Part shown: positions 12,355-23,638 of the stretch, piece after piece
Numbering within the stretch: position 1 is the first letter of the stretch
How the letters are laid out: each line of letters starts with the position of its first letter
DNA from: Pterobdella sp. o SKG-2022
Taxonomy: Eukaryota > Annelida > Clitellata > Hirudinida > Piscicolidae
Assembly (NCBI GenBank): GCA_964035795.1
Contig: OZ038322.1
Span: forward strand, 9,251,868 to 9,315,867
Length of the DNA: 64,000 bases
Reading direction: 5' to 3'
Made by a program: the position numbers and the translations under genes
Notes under the pieces: generated by a model
What the model was told of the DNA's origin: nothing
What the model saw: the letters and a program-made list of their open reading frames with translations, nothing else
The model's database searches: none

Positions 12355-13124
12355 CTGAATAAGCGGATACGTGAGAGCAAAAGCTTGAGAAAAAAATACC
12401 TGTGAAGTATGAATAAGTACTTGGACGTGGCTCACGTAAAAAACCTAGTTGTCAACGCTTAATTAAGGTACCTAAATAAAGAAGAAGACAGATTTTTGTG
12501 GCGACATTAATGTTCTAACGTAAGTTCATTGGAGTTGCTCGTCAGGTCATCTCTCTTATGAACTCATTTTTCCACCAGTCTTCTACTCTCACCAGTTCTC
12601 TTAGTTTCAGATTCTACCAGCTGCATCCATCACCAGACCAGGCAATGCCTGGTAACTCTGTCGTTGCCGGTTTCCAGCCCGAATGAGAATAGAGGGCCAA
12701 AATTGTCTGAATTGGGAGTTTTCAAAATTGGTATTAAATTACTAGAAGATGGCAAATAAAATGAAGGAATTAATAGAACCAAATCATTTAATTGTATTTT
12801 CAGTTGATTATGTAAGTTTTTCAAACCAAATGTTAATAACTTGTCCACACATAGAATGAAGATAGTTTCACAGCAACTCGAAGATTGTACAGAATCTCAA
12901 GTGATTCAAAACTCAAGCTAATTTTTGATGGTTCATCAAACAATTTTTATGAAGAAAATTTAACTGAAAAATCAAAACTCATTTTATAACTTATAATTAA
13001 TAATCTTTTTTAGCAAAAGTGAATTTTGCAAAACACAAAAGGTAATTTTATGAAGTACAAAGCTTTTGTTGTAAGCATTGCCATCAGCCTCATGTTTTCT
13101 ATGGTTTTTTGTTTATGAGGTTTT

Positions 13125-13330
13125 GTTTATATCTGTTGGTTCTTCGTGAAACTCGAAAATTTTGTTGAAAAGTTCTTCATATTTAAGAGCTAACATTTCT
13201 GCACAGTCTTTCATCATTCCAGCTATTACTCTGTCATGTCCTGCTGCTTTGCCATTCTTCAATTTAACAATAGCTCGAATTATTTTGTTGCTGGAAATTG
13301 CATTATTGAGAGGTTTAGGGGAACCTCCAA
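13125..13330 (-). mobile_element. LINE reverse transcriptase remnant
   Basis: The minus strand reads PLNNAISSNKIIRAIVKLKN then GKAAGHDRVIAGMMKD and ALKYEELFNKIFE. This is the N-terminal part of a LINE reverse transcriptase (the I..LKNGKAPGPDGI...LK motif). No RT core motifs follow. The GKAPG-PD loop has become GKAAGHD. It sits between the exon-like blocks at 12.1 and 14.9 kb, probably within an intron. Confidence 0.7.
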
Positions 13331-14866
13331 AACATCCTATAAAATCTTTTTAATCAAAATTTGTTTATATCAGTAAGTTCACTAATTTTATACAAAAAAA
13401 TTTTGATTATAATAATAAATTTTGAATGAGAAAAAAAAAACTTATTCTAATGAAAACAGAATAAAATGGTTTTCAAATTTAGTAGCTCATAAAGCTTTTT
13501 TAGCTTTAAAGCTAACTCACCAAATGGTCAAAAGACTGTATTGCGTGTTATATACTGAAAATTATTTTAGTACAATGTTCAAGTGTAAATATCAGGAAAG
13601 ATCTGGTGGGTTTATTGAGAAGTGCACTAATTCAATAAAATAGATAAAACTAAATATAAAGACCTTTTTTTCTTATCATTTTATAACAAAAAAAATATGA
13701 AGGTTTTTTGATGTTTGACTTTTACGATTGTGTTTTTTATGCCATTCTTCTTTATTGAAAGATATAAATTTAGCCGCAAAAAAATAATGATATCAGTTTT
13801 GGTTAATCTGGAACAAATAAATTTACTCCAATTGAAGGTCTAAATATTAGATGTTTGAATAATAGATAAAACAGAATCAAATGGATATTTAGTTCCATCG
13901 TGGTTTATAATGTTTGCTGATCAGGTCATTCGTATAGAAAGTGAAGAATAAGTAAAAGCAATTGGAAAAGAGAATGTTTATTAAGGGGAGAAAAAAATAA
14001 AAAAACAACGAAAAGAACTAGGGTGATAACTACTAGAAGGAAGGAGGAAGAGAAAATACATGGACACAGTGAAGAAAAAGGTTTAGTGTTTGGAGCATGT
14101 AAAAAGGATGTAAAAATAGAAAATTTTTAAAAATGGATTTGCTTTGGCCATCCCTGAAAAGAAAAACCAAAAGATAAAGATGAGATTTTAAAAGCAAGCA
14201 AAGTTTCTTATATTTTGGATGTAATTTTTCTATTTTGAAGAAATATATTTAATCATATATTTAAAAAAAATTTTAACTTCCATAAATTTAATTATGTTTT
14301 ATTTACTTCAAGTTTACTTACTAAATTTCTATTTTCCAATATTTCTTACGAAACTCCTATACATATTCATTCAACCATAACAAATTATTTTTATCTTTTT
14401 AATCTTTTGATTTTTCTTGAATAAATATTGAATCGCCAAGGTAAAAACGAGCTTGCCAGCTTGAAAAAATAAACATTTGTTAAAAATGACAAGAAAAAAT
14501 AGATTTCACAGTATGTTTCAAGACTCATATACATGTTACTATATTAATACTTTGTTACAAGTTCCAAAAAGTTGACTAGATGTTATAAACGCAATTTGTT
14601 AATATTTTGAAATTCTAATATAAAAAATTCAAGTGACTTGGAGTTTAAGCTGTTTATAAGTTTCTCTTCCTAAAAAGGCTGAATTTCACCAGTAAGCACG
14701 CAAAGCCTTGGGACGAATGATTGAAACTATGATAAGATGGTGTGACATTTTGCACGCTTGTGTGATGTCATGGAATTGCTTTTGATTACAGTCGTATTGA
14801 GATTATGTTACAAGTCTGGTTCTAATAAAAATTGGAATAATATCATTTAATTTATATAAAATACAC

Positions 14867-15200
14867 GCACGAAGCTGGATGTTTAACTTTTTTATTTCCA
14901 ATGCTTTTTGGTATAACTGGCTATCATCAGGTTCTAAAATACAACTATAAAAGCTTTGTAAGTAAAATAGCTAAAAAACCCGCTAAACTTACCGAAACCT
15001 ATTGCTCCGTTTTCTCTAAAAATATTAATAAGTTCTTCATAAAACTTTTGAGGAATTAATTGCAAAAAAATAAATATTAAAAATATATAATTTTGTCTAC
15101 AAAACTTTTTTATTGAATGTGAATTCTATTACGTCTCTTGTCTCATTCCTATCTTCCCCGCATAAAGATGAACAAATGGAGCGAAAAATAAGTTTTATGA
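14867..15200 (-). CDS. Three linked exons of an unidentified gene (partial)
   Basis: Three short blocks join in frame with good splice sites: 15200-15133 (acceptor CCCCAG, donor GAC|GTAATA), 15044-14993 (acceptor TCAAAAG, donor TTTCG|GTAAGT) and 14933 to about 14,867 (acceptor ATTTTAG, donor near GTGTAT). The second intron is only 59 bp. The joined translation begins IKLIFRSICSSLCGEDRNET and continues FYEELINIFRENG, AIGFEPDDSQLYQKALEIKK and LNIQLRA. The last part looks like an amphipathic helix. No family was recognised and no start or stop was found. The exon at 12,133-12,354 may be a later part of the same gene. Confidence 0.45.
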
Positions 15201-16565
15201 CTGGGGATTGGTTAGCCTTTCATTGGAGTATTACTTAACTTTAGTTATTCAATTTATATTGATGGCAATTTTAAGTTAATTTTAGTTTTTGTTTTTGAAA
15301 GAAAAAAATTAACATAAAAGTATAGTTATATAAAGAAAAACTGTCACTTTTAATATATCTTAAAAATTTTTGTTAATGAAATGTCAAGTAGCATTTATTC
15401 ACTCAAATAAAAATCCAATTAAGCATGAGTTAGGTTCACTTTTATTCAATAAGACCGATAACAATGATGACTGCTATCTCGGTGTAAGCAAAGCGAATGC
15501 AACTATGAAGAATGCATCAGGAATACATGACAACTACAGTAAGAATGGTTTCAACATAGAGATAAAACAAATTTTTGTTTGTACAAATGTTTAAGTATTT
15601 TTAGTAATATTTAAAAGTGGGATTTGTTGAACTCAACACAATGTTGTGTAACTTTTGAAACCTTTAAGACTATTATCATGTTTTACATTGTCTTTTATAT
15701 TGTTTATTAATGCATTTAAGGTGTTAAAGCTAAATAGTAAAACCGGACATAACAAGCAAAAAGGAAATGAAACAAATAAAAAGGTACGACATGTCCTTCC
15801 AACATATTTTCATTATGTAACTAGTTGAAATGAATAGATAAATTAATTTCAAAAAAATCATCACTAGTTTATAAGTACATTTTAAAAACAAATGCACCTA
15901 CATAAAAATAATTGAAACTGAAAAAATCAAAAATGAATTTCTGAGACATGAAAAACATAAGTTAATTATCATTAGCTTAATCTCGATGAGGGGAATGTTG
16001 AGAGTTAAGACCAATAGAACACAACTTTTAATCCGAATGGAACACAACCCTGAGGAAAAAAGTAGATGTAAACAGCGGTGTAAATTTATATAATTTAGCC
16101 ACAATATATAAAAGTATTTCGATATCAATTCGTTTGAAACAATATTTACCGCAACACCAATCATTTTGAATATATTTCAATCAAAATAATTCAATTTATA
16201 TTTAAAGGAAATTTTGATCAAATGGTTTTGAACCCATTCAACTCGATTAACAATGACTGAATACTTAAATAAAAACTAGGCGGTTTTACATGAATCAGTT
16301 GGAAAAAAAAAAACTTTTTATTAAAAATACAAAATTCAAATAAAGAAGTTATCAATGTGAACTAGACGATAGAAGGAAAAATTGAGATCATCCTTTACTA
16401 GTATGAGGTACTTTAAGCTTGCTATGTTTAATCTATTCGAAGCATTAATATGAAAGTTTACAACCGAGACTGTATCTATATGCATATAAAAGCATTTGGA
16501 ATGTTAGAAACTTCTTTTAATGTTTATCAAAAAGTAAAAACTCATTTTAAAGCCAAGTATGCTAA
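15201..16565. other. Spacer, no firm gene
   Basis: AT-rich sequence. A TTTATT hexamer at 16,316-16,321 (AATAAA on the minus strand) could serve as the polyadenylation signal of the adhesion-receptor gene, whose stop codon is about 245 bases away. Short open stretches at 15,370-15,594 (+) and 15,898-16,164 (-) lack splice or homology support. Confidence 0.4.
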
Positions 16566-19500
16566 TTAGTAATGATTAAACCCTTTGTAACCAGTGTTTT
16601 TGTTGTTGTTCTGTATGGGATAAAACCTGCTGTTGTTGTTGTAATAATCTTTATTATATCCAGAATTGTTGATAACATAATGATCAGTAATGACAACATC
16701 ATCATCTTCATCTTCGTCATCATCAATGAAACTAATATCATCCTCATCATTGTCTTTCATGGGACTTGGATCAAAGGGCATTTGGGTGCTGGGAGCTTGA
16801 ACAGCCACCCTTGCAGGCAGTCTAAGATTTTGAGAGTTTTGGTGTGCAGGGATAAAAGAGTTCTGGTGGATGGTGGTCGTGTTGGGAGTCAGCATTTCAT
16901 TGGGTGGTGGAGGAAGATTAGCAGCTTGGCATTTGAGGATGCTATTAGGATAGTTATTATTCTGGGTGTCATCGTTGTTGGATTCATAACTTATATCACT
17001 TTTCATCAAACTATCTTCGTCTTCATCTTCTTTGCATTCTTTTGCAACCTTTATCATTTCTCTCCAAGCTTCACTTTGTTTAGTTTTCTTTTCTTCTTCG
17101 ATCATTTGCATTATTGAAGCAGTTCTATTCACATGGATATCTAGTTTGGTAGATCGAGGTAGTGTTGAAGACATAGGCCACATTTTTTTACTCTCATATT
17201 CATCTTCAGTTTGACCTTTTCTGTCTTTTACCATTGTCCCAGTCATTCTCACACCATGAGACAAACTTTTTGGTAACGTTTCACAAGTGTATCTGTTCAC
17301 AAAGGGAGAACCTTCTCCGATTGAAGACAGCTTGCGGTTTGTTTTCAGAGTCAGATTGTCAATCTCATCACCTACATCGTTGTGAGAGTTTTTAGTAGCT
17401 AGTTCAATTCCTCTGAAGAGATTGTGTTGGCTTTTTCGATTTTTTATAGCTAAAGCGATACCGACTGTAGCTAGAATGGTCAAGATGCCAGCCAGAAGAA
17501 TAGTTACTCCAACCGACATGCCACTCCAATAGGAAGATTTTGAGCGATGATTGCGATTAAATGAACGTTGCTTATTTAACATAGAACTCCTGAAAAGCAT
17601 TCTGACCTGGTCCGATTGAGGAAGTTCGTCTGCGGAGTTTGAAGTGTTTTGTTGTTGGAAAAACATAATATTATCAAATAAACTAACTAGCTTGAATGGA
17701 TAAGTTCAGATTTTATTAATATTCAAAGTTCAACTCATAAAGATGGGACTAAAAAGACTATAAACAATGATGATGATGAGGATGATGATGATGATGATGA
17801 TGATGAGGAGGAGGAGGAGGAAGAAGAAGAAGAGGAGGAGGATGATAATATTCAGGAATTTTACGAGTGGAACTCAATTATTTTGAATAATAAAAGCTAT
17901 AATTTTCAATTATTTTTGTGGCATCATTGAACTTTAACGTAATTAACGAGGCGAAACTCACCATCAACGAAAGCATTTTTCGATTCATCAGTTTTGACGT
18001 TGAACTTAGCTGGTTCACTGGTTCCTACCTGGTTCACTGCATACACTAACACCTGGTACTCCGTGTTACCCTCCAGTCCATCCACTCCGAGGTAGTGGTC
18101 TGTAAGTGGAAGATTTGAAATTATAAATTAAAATTTCAAAAACACAATATATCTTTTTTAAGAAATTATTTACGATTGAGTTCATGTTTGAACTTATAAG
18201 CTTCACTCACTGTTTTCAAATGTTTTCACTGAAAATTTTTCATTTTTATCCAGGGATTGGGATGCTTTTTTATATTTAACGATCCAAGATTCAATCGGAA
18301 GAACGTAATTATTGAAATAAAATTGAGAAGAATAGGAATTTTGTGCTGACAAGATTGGCTTTGATGAACTAAATCTTGTTTTGAGCACAAAAGAGCTGTC
18401 TGTGACATTGAGAAGTGAAATGTTACGAGGCTGGTACGGTTCGTCTGTGAAAACAATTTTAATTATTAAAAATTCTTGATAAAACTTTATACAAAAATCT
18501 AGCAAGCTCCATTTCACATGAGCTTGCAAAGTAACAAAAAAGCAGGGCATGGGACATTCAATTATGCAATCAAAAACCAATGAAAAAATGCATTAAAGCA
18601 CTTACATGCTTTGCGCAGCTGAAAAGTGTCCGCACTGTGGCCGTATTGATTCTTTGCGATACATGAGTAACTGTTGTACATAGAAAACTCAAACTCCGCA
18701 TCCAACAACAACTGTTAAATAATTAAACTTTGGTTGATGATCTGTTTCAGATCAGCAAATACATTTATAGTGCTACTCACATGCAGTGAGCTGGTGATAG
18801 AGTCGTTAGAGGTCCGTTGCCTGACGATGCGGTGGTGGGACGTTGACATTAAAACAGAGTTCTTCCCTTTCCCTCTTGTCCATATCACATTAGGAAGTGG
18901 CAAACCAATGACATTGCACGTGATTGTTCTTTTTTCTCCAGTCCAACCATATATCATTTTATTTTGCTGTATCTTTGCTTTTGGGCGATCTTCAATATTT
19001 AAAATTCACATTTAAATTTCTAAAAACAAATCTATGAAAACTATTGGAAAAAAATTTAAATTATTCAACCGCTTCGAAAAACATTTCAGTATTAAATATC
19101 AGTGAACATTCAAACAACTGACAATGCACGTTGACATCGACAAGCTTTGTGTCTGCTCCAGCCATGTTGGAGGCCTGGCATGAGTAAGTTGACCTATCTT
19201 CCCTTGTTACGCCCATTATGGCCAATCTAGATTCATCGCCCTTGGCATTCATTCTTATATTGATACGACCACTTGACGTCAGCTGAAAGTGATTTGACAA
19301 GGCGTTTTAAACGTATTGAAAACATTGTGCAAATATTTGAGTTTATATTCTAGAATTCCATCGAAGTCATATATTTTGTTTTGAGAATAAACCTTGTGAA
19401 ATGTGAATGGTAATATGGATTTAAATCGTATAAAAGTTGAGCGCTCACCAATTCCTGATCGTAAAGATTATTTTTCGCCCCGTTCAACTCGCCACCTCTT

Positions 19501-22500
19501 TCACTGCTGTGAAAAGTGTTATGAAGACCAGAGAGTGACGTGGCAGAAGTTTGATGAATGGCAGCTTGGTTTCCGGAGCTTCCGAGAGAAAATGATTGAA
19601 AATTTTTATGATAGAAATTTTTCGGGCTTTCTTTATCGATTGAGTTTTTTCTCCATTGGAAAGAAGACACAGATGTGCCTGAAGCTTTGCAAGACAGCAC
19701 CAGGTTTGAGCCTTCCAACACACTCACTGGACTCTTGGTTAAGCTCAACACAGGGGGAACTGTGGAAAAATTAGGTGGGTGGTTTAACATTGAAGAGGTT
19801 CAGAAGACATTCTATATTATTTTGCAACTTTTAAAATTCCTTTAACTTTCCATTTCAGCTTTATTTTAAAAATTTTTGAAGTAATGGTGCAATCTTATTT
19901 TTTTTTAAATTGTTTTGAAAAACAAAATTAAATTAAATACAGCTGAGATTTTTGAAACAAATATTTTTTAAACGAAAATGTTTTACACTTGGACGAGTTT
20001 AAGCTGGGTGGACTAGTATTTTGTATATTTTAAAATATCTAATTTTATTTTTTCAACAAAAAAAAAAATTAGAAAAATTTTCAGATGCATTTGTTGAAAA
20101 CCAAAAGGTATAGTTTTCGATAAGTTTGGCTTCATCATAAAATTTTATTTATCAAAATAATAGAATTTGTTTTAACTTTCAAAAAATTTTACTAAAAAAT
20201 ATCGAAAATGAAAAATTTCTTCTATTTTTGGAATTCAAATAAAAAATATTTTTTTTAGTAATAAGAATAACAACGCCTTAAGGAAACGCATGACTCACCG
20301 GCCACGACAAGTACTGCAGAGGTTGTGTCGATGCCGTGCTGGTTTCTCGCCACACAAATGTAGTTTCCTTGGTCGGAAGGAAGAACATGCTCTATTTCAA
20401 AGTATCCATTTTCACTATGCAAAAGCTTTTTGTCTTTATCAGAGTTTCCCTAAAATCGAACGAAAATAGCTTAAAAGATTTTAAACTGAAAAACAAAAAA
20501 GTTTTTTTGAACTTTAGGCTTAATAAAAATGATTAATTTGAAAAAATATTAGACTGCAACCTTGAACCATTGGTAGCTGGAGGAGGGATTGGCGACGGCT
20601 GAACACCTGAAAGAAACATTTGAGCCTCTTACAACAGTTTTTGACTGGTCTGTAGAACTTATCTTCGGGGGATCTGGTGTGTGTGAACAGCTTTCAATTT
20701 GAATAAATTCATCTTTGTGTCTTTGTGTTATGAATTTGTTTAAAAGTGCGTTTTACTTACAAAAGACTTCAAGGCGAATCCTTTTGATTTTGAAGCGGCC
20801 TTCTGAGATGACTTGTGCATTACATTCATAATTGCCATTGTCAGATATTCTTACATCCCTTATCAACAAGCCTTTTTTCGTCACTTCATACCTTTTGTCT
20901 AAAAATGTAATTAAAAATGCTTTGAATTTCTGCTTTAACGATGAATCTGATTTGTGTATCCGTTACAATGTCCAGAACAATTTAAATTGTTTGTGATTAT
21001 GCAATTCATTTTCCTTTCTAATTTTAAAATAAGCTAATATTATGCCGAAAAAAAGCATTAATAGGCTAGTATTTTACCAAAAAATAAAATACAGCTTAAC
21101 ATTAGCGAAAGTCAATAAACCTTTTTTTATATCCAGTCTTTTGTATTCAAACTTCCAATAAATGTCAGGTCGAGGACTTCCCTTAGCTTCGCAAGGAATC
21201 AACACAGACTTCCCTTCCAGCCCCTCCACTTTTGACGGGCCTGGAACGAAGACTATTTCCGCTGTGAGAATAATGCATTTTTATCTTCAACGACTGATAA
21301 CAATATTTGTCATTCTTGTACAGGAATGTGAAACTATGAAAACTAAAGTTGATGCGATAGTTTGTTGGTTGTGACAGAATGCGGTCACATCTCGTTTTTC
21401 TAAATAAACATTTTTTCTACAAGCATAAACACAAAGCTGCAAAATTGATGGAGAAAAAATAATGACAATAATACCAGACAATAATATTTCATTTTAATGC
21501 TATTTTCTCAACAGATAAAAGTGCTGTCAAAATGTTTGATCAAATCCCTTTTGAACTATAGAAGATTCAAAATTGAAGATTTTTATTTGAAATTATTTTT
21601 TTTCATATTCTCATTATAACTACCATTGTTTTGAAATTCATTGTTTGATGGACAACTATGCTGATTATTGGGGGAGATTTTGTGTTTTAAAAAATCAATT
21701 AACAAATAAATAATCCACATTATGAATATAATATTTTTCAAGTTAAAAATTTTTTGTTCAAAGTTTTTACTTTTTAATGAAACCTAATTTAATTGTTTGT
21801 TTAAAAGATAAAATACGGAAAATAAATAAATAAAAACTAGTCCAATTACGCATAAGCAAAGATGCAGTCAGAATTTATATTTAAAAGTATGAGCTAAGAT
21901 CTTTGAATAGATTAACTTTTTATCGCTAGAAAAAACAACGAAGCTTATAACCATAGACGTAAAATATATAAACTTTGCACAAATATGAAGTTGATATAAG
22001 CTTGCAATAGAACGAACAAGAGAGGAAGAGAGAGTTGGAAGCCATGAAGACGGACCCGTCTTTCCTCTCCACCTCACACGTGTACAGCCCCTCGTCTTTC
22101 TTTTCCAGACTCCGAATGTACATGTTACTTCGTAGCGTATTCACTCGTGAGGAAAAGACTCTGAGGTTAATTTTTGAATTTAGTTTTTCATGTTGACCAG
22201 TATGTAGGTTTTATATGCGTATTTTACCCCACTAAATGTATTTTTTCAAACTAACAAAATACCTTTCATTGGACTCCGCAATTATTTTCTCATCAGGTCC
22301 TCTCCACTTGATTTTTAAATAAGATTCATCGTCATCATTGCTCTCTTCGTTTTCCAACAGGACTTCTGAAAGCTCACACGTGAGAATGAATTTGGAGCCA
22401 GTTATCTTGTACTGAGGGTCCGTGGGTACCAGTTTGACTGCAGAGTCGAGGTTAGTGGGAGGGGAAGCTTAAGAGGGGTATTTGTCAAAAGTTTCAGGTT

Positions 22501-23638
22501 ATTTTTAGGGTCAAATTTTGCTAAAAAAATTTCGAAATGAATTGAAATTTTACTTGAGGTTAAATAATATTAAGATTTATTTTAAATTATTTTGAAAGAG
22601 ATTTCCTACAAGTTAAAAACACTCAAGGTCATAAAAATTGATTCGTTATTTCAAAACTGCACATGACTAAGCAAATTGGTAACCATTTCCATCTAGCACA
22701 TCTGTCGTACTTATGAGTATCCACTAATTAGGATCATCCTAATCACATCACTTCCGTTTATTTCATGTTAATAATTTTGTTTTTAACAAATTTAAGCATG
22801 ATTCGGTAAGGTGGCCTTCAAGCGTGTGATCATTGCATATTTCGTTACCCATGTCTCAATATGTCAGTCTATTTGATAATTTTTGATTTATATTTCTTAT
22901 TGTTGTTTGAACAATACAAGGCTTCTATTTAACAACAAACGTCGATAAAATAAAAATTATCGATCTTCACATTGATTTCAGTTTTTTTAATCTTTTTTTT
23001 CAAAATCTTAAAAACTTAATTTGATATTTCCATTTTTATTGAACAAACAAAAATTTTTTTTTAAGAAACATTTCTTAAAAAAAAAATTTTTCAAAAAAAA
23101 AAATAAAATAAAATTTTTGTTTGTTCAATAAAAATGGAAATATCAAATTAAATTTTTAAGATTTTGAAAAAAAAAATGAAAAAACACTTCCGATATGTTC
23201 AACTTGTTAAAATCACATTAAAACATCAAAGAAATTAGATAAACTTTAACTAGATAACAAAAGGCAGATGGATAATTCTCAATTCGAAAAAAATTAACAA
23301 AAAAAAGCAACTGCTTGAACATTGTTATGGTCCCAAAGATTATGATTACATCACATACGTTCTACAAGTCATTAAAAGTCAGTTTTAAACTTTAAGTTTC
23401 GATTAAAAGTTGCAAAAAAAATTGAAAAAATAGTTTTTGAGCAGGTTTGAAGTTTTTTATCAATATTAGAATTATTATTGATACAACGGTTATTGAATCT
23501 TTTAACTTGAATGTTAATTGAGATTAGTTGAAATCAATTCATTTTGCTCAAAATAATACCTTTCTTTTGGCGGGAATGGGTTTTCGCTAATGTAAAACAA
23601 TAAAAGCAGATCAAAAACAGCATAAAACAGCCTTTCAT
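16566..23638 (-). CDS. Fasciclin II / NCAM-like adhesion receptor (14 exons)
   Basis: This is a type I membrane protein for homophilic cell or axon adhesion. Exons: 23638-23560, 22437-22263, 22160-22018, 21261-21121, 20898-20761, 20673-20561, 20449-20299, 19759-19449, 19282-19123, 18989-18781, 18711-18606, 18444-18211, 18099-17962, 17629-16566. They total 3,162 bases and 1,053 residues, in frame throughout. The signal peptide MKGCFMLFLICFYCFTLA fills exon 1. Five Ig domains follow (about 27-575), each over two exons with Cys-Trp-(D)xGxYxC cores, for example GLYTC, NGNYECNAQ, QGNYICVARN and YSCQASN. One fibronectin III domain covers about 576-695 (TEYQVLVYAVNQVGTSEP). One membrane helix lies at about 737-761, with a 292-residue tail that is acidic then Asn-rich. 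The Ig2 text KKGLLIRDVRISDNGNYEC and the Ig-FN3 order fit Fasciclin II/NCAM. Family members usually have two FN3 domains. Ig4 has an extra Ser-rich loop of about 65 residues. Confidence 0.93.
17765..17848. repeat. GAT/GAG/GAA trinucleotide repeat in last intron
   Basis: Mixed GAT, GAG and GAA triplets run for about 80 bases within the intron between exons 13 and 14 (17,630-17,961) of the adhesion receptor. It is on the strand opposite the gene and is not coding. Confidence 0.9.
22981..23185. repeat. Long inverted repeat in intron 1 of the adhesion receptor
   Basis: A left arm at 22,981-23,056 is matched by its reverse complement at about 23,110-23,185 with only a few mismatches over about 75 bases. 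The shared core includes GATATTTCCATTTTTATTG and AACAAACAAAAATTT. The spacer of about 53 bases is A/T-rich and has a small hairpin of its own. It could fold into a long stem in the pre-mRNA. It resembles a fold-back/MITE element, but no target duplication was identified. Confidence 0.85.

Noticed and set aside
12637..12653. Palindrome ACCAGGCAATGCCTGGT in a GC-richer patch
   Set aside because: Too short to interpret, and the surrounding frame (12,630-12,848) showed no recognisable protein.
16572..17214. Plus-strand open frames opposite the receptor's cytoplasmic exon
   Set aside because: Antisense shadow of the long last exon, which has clear membrane-helix and domain context on the minus strand.
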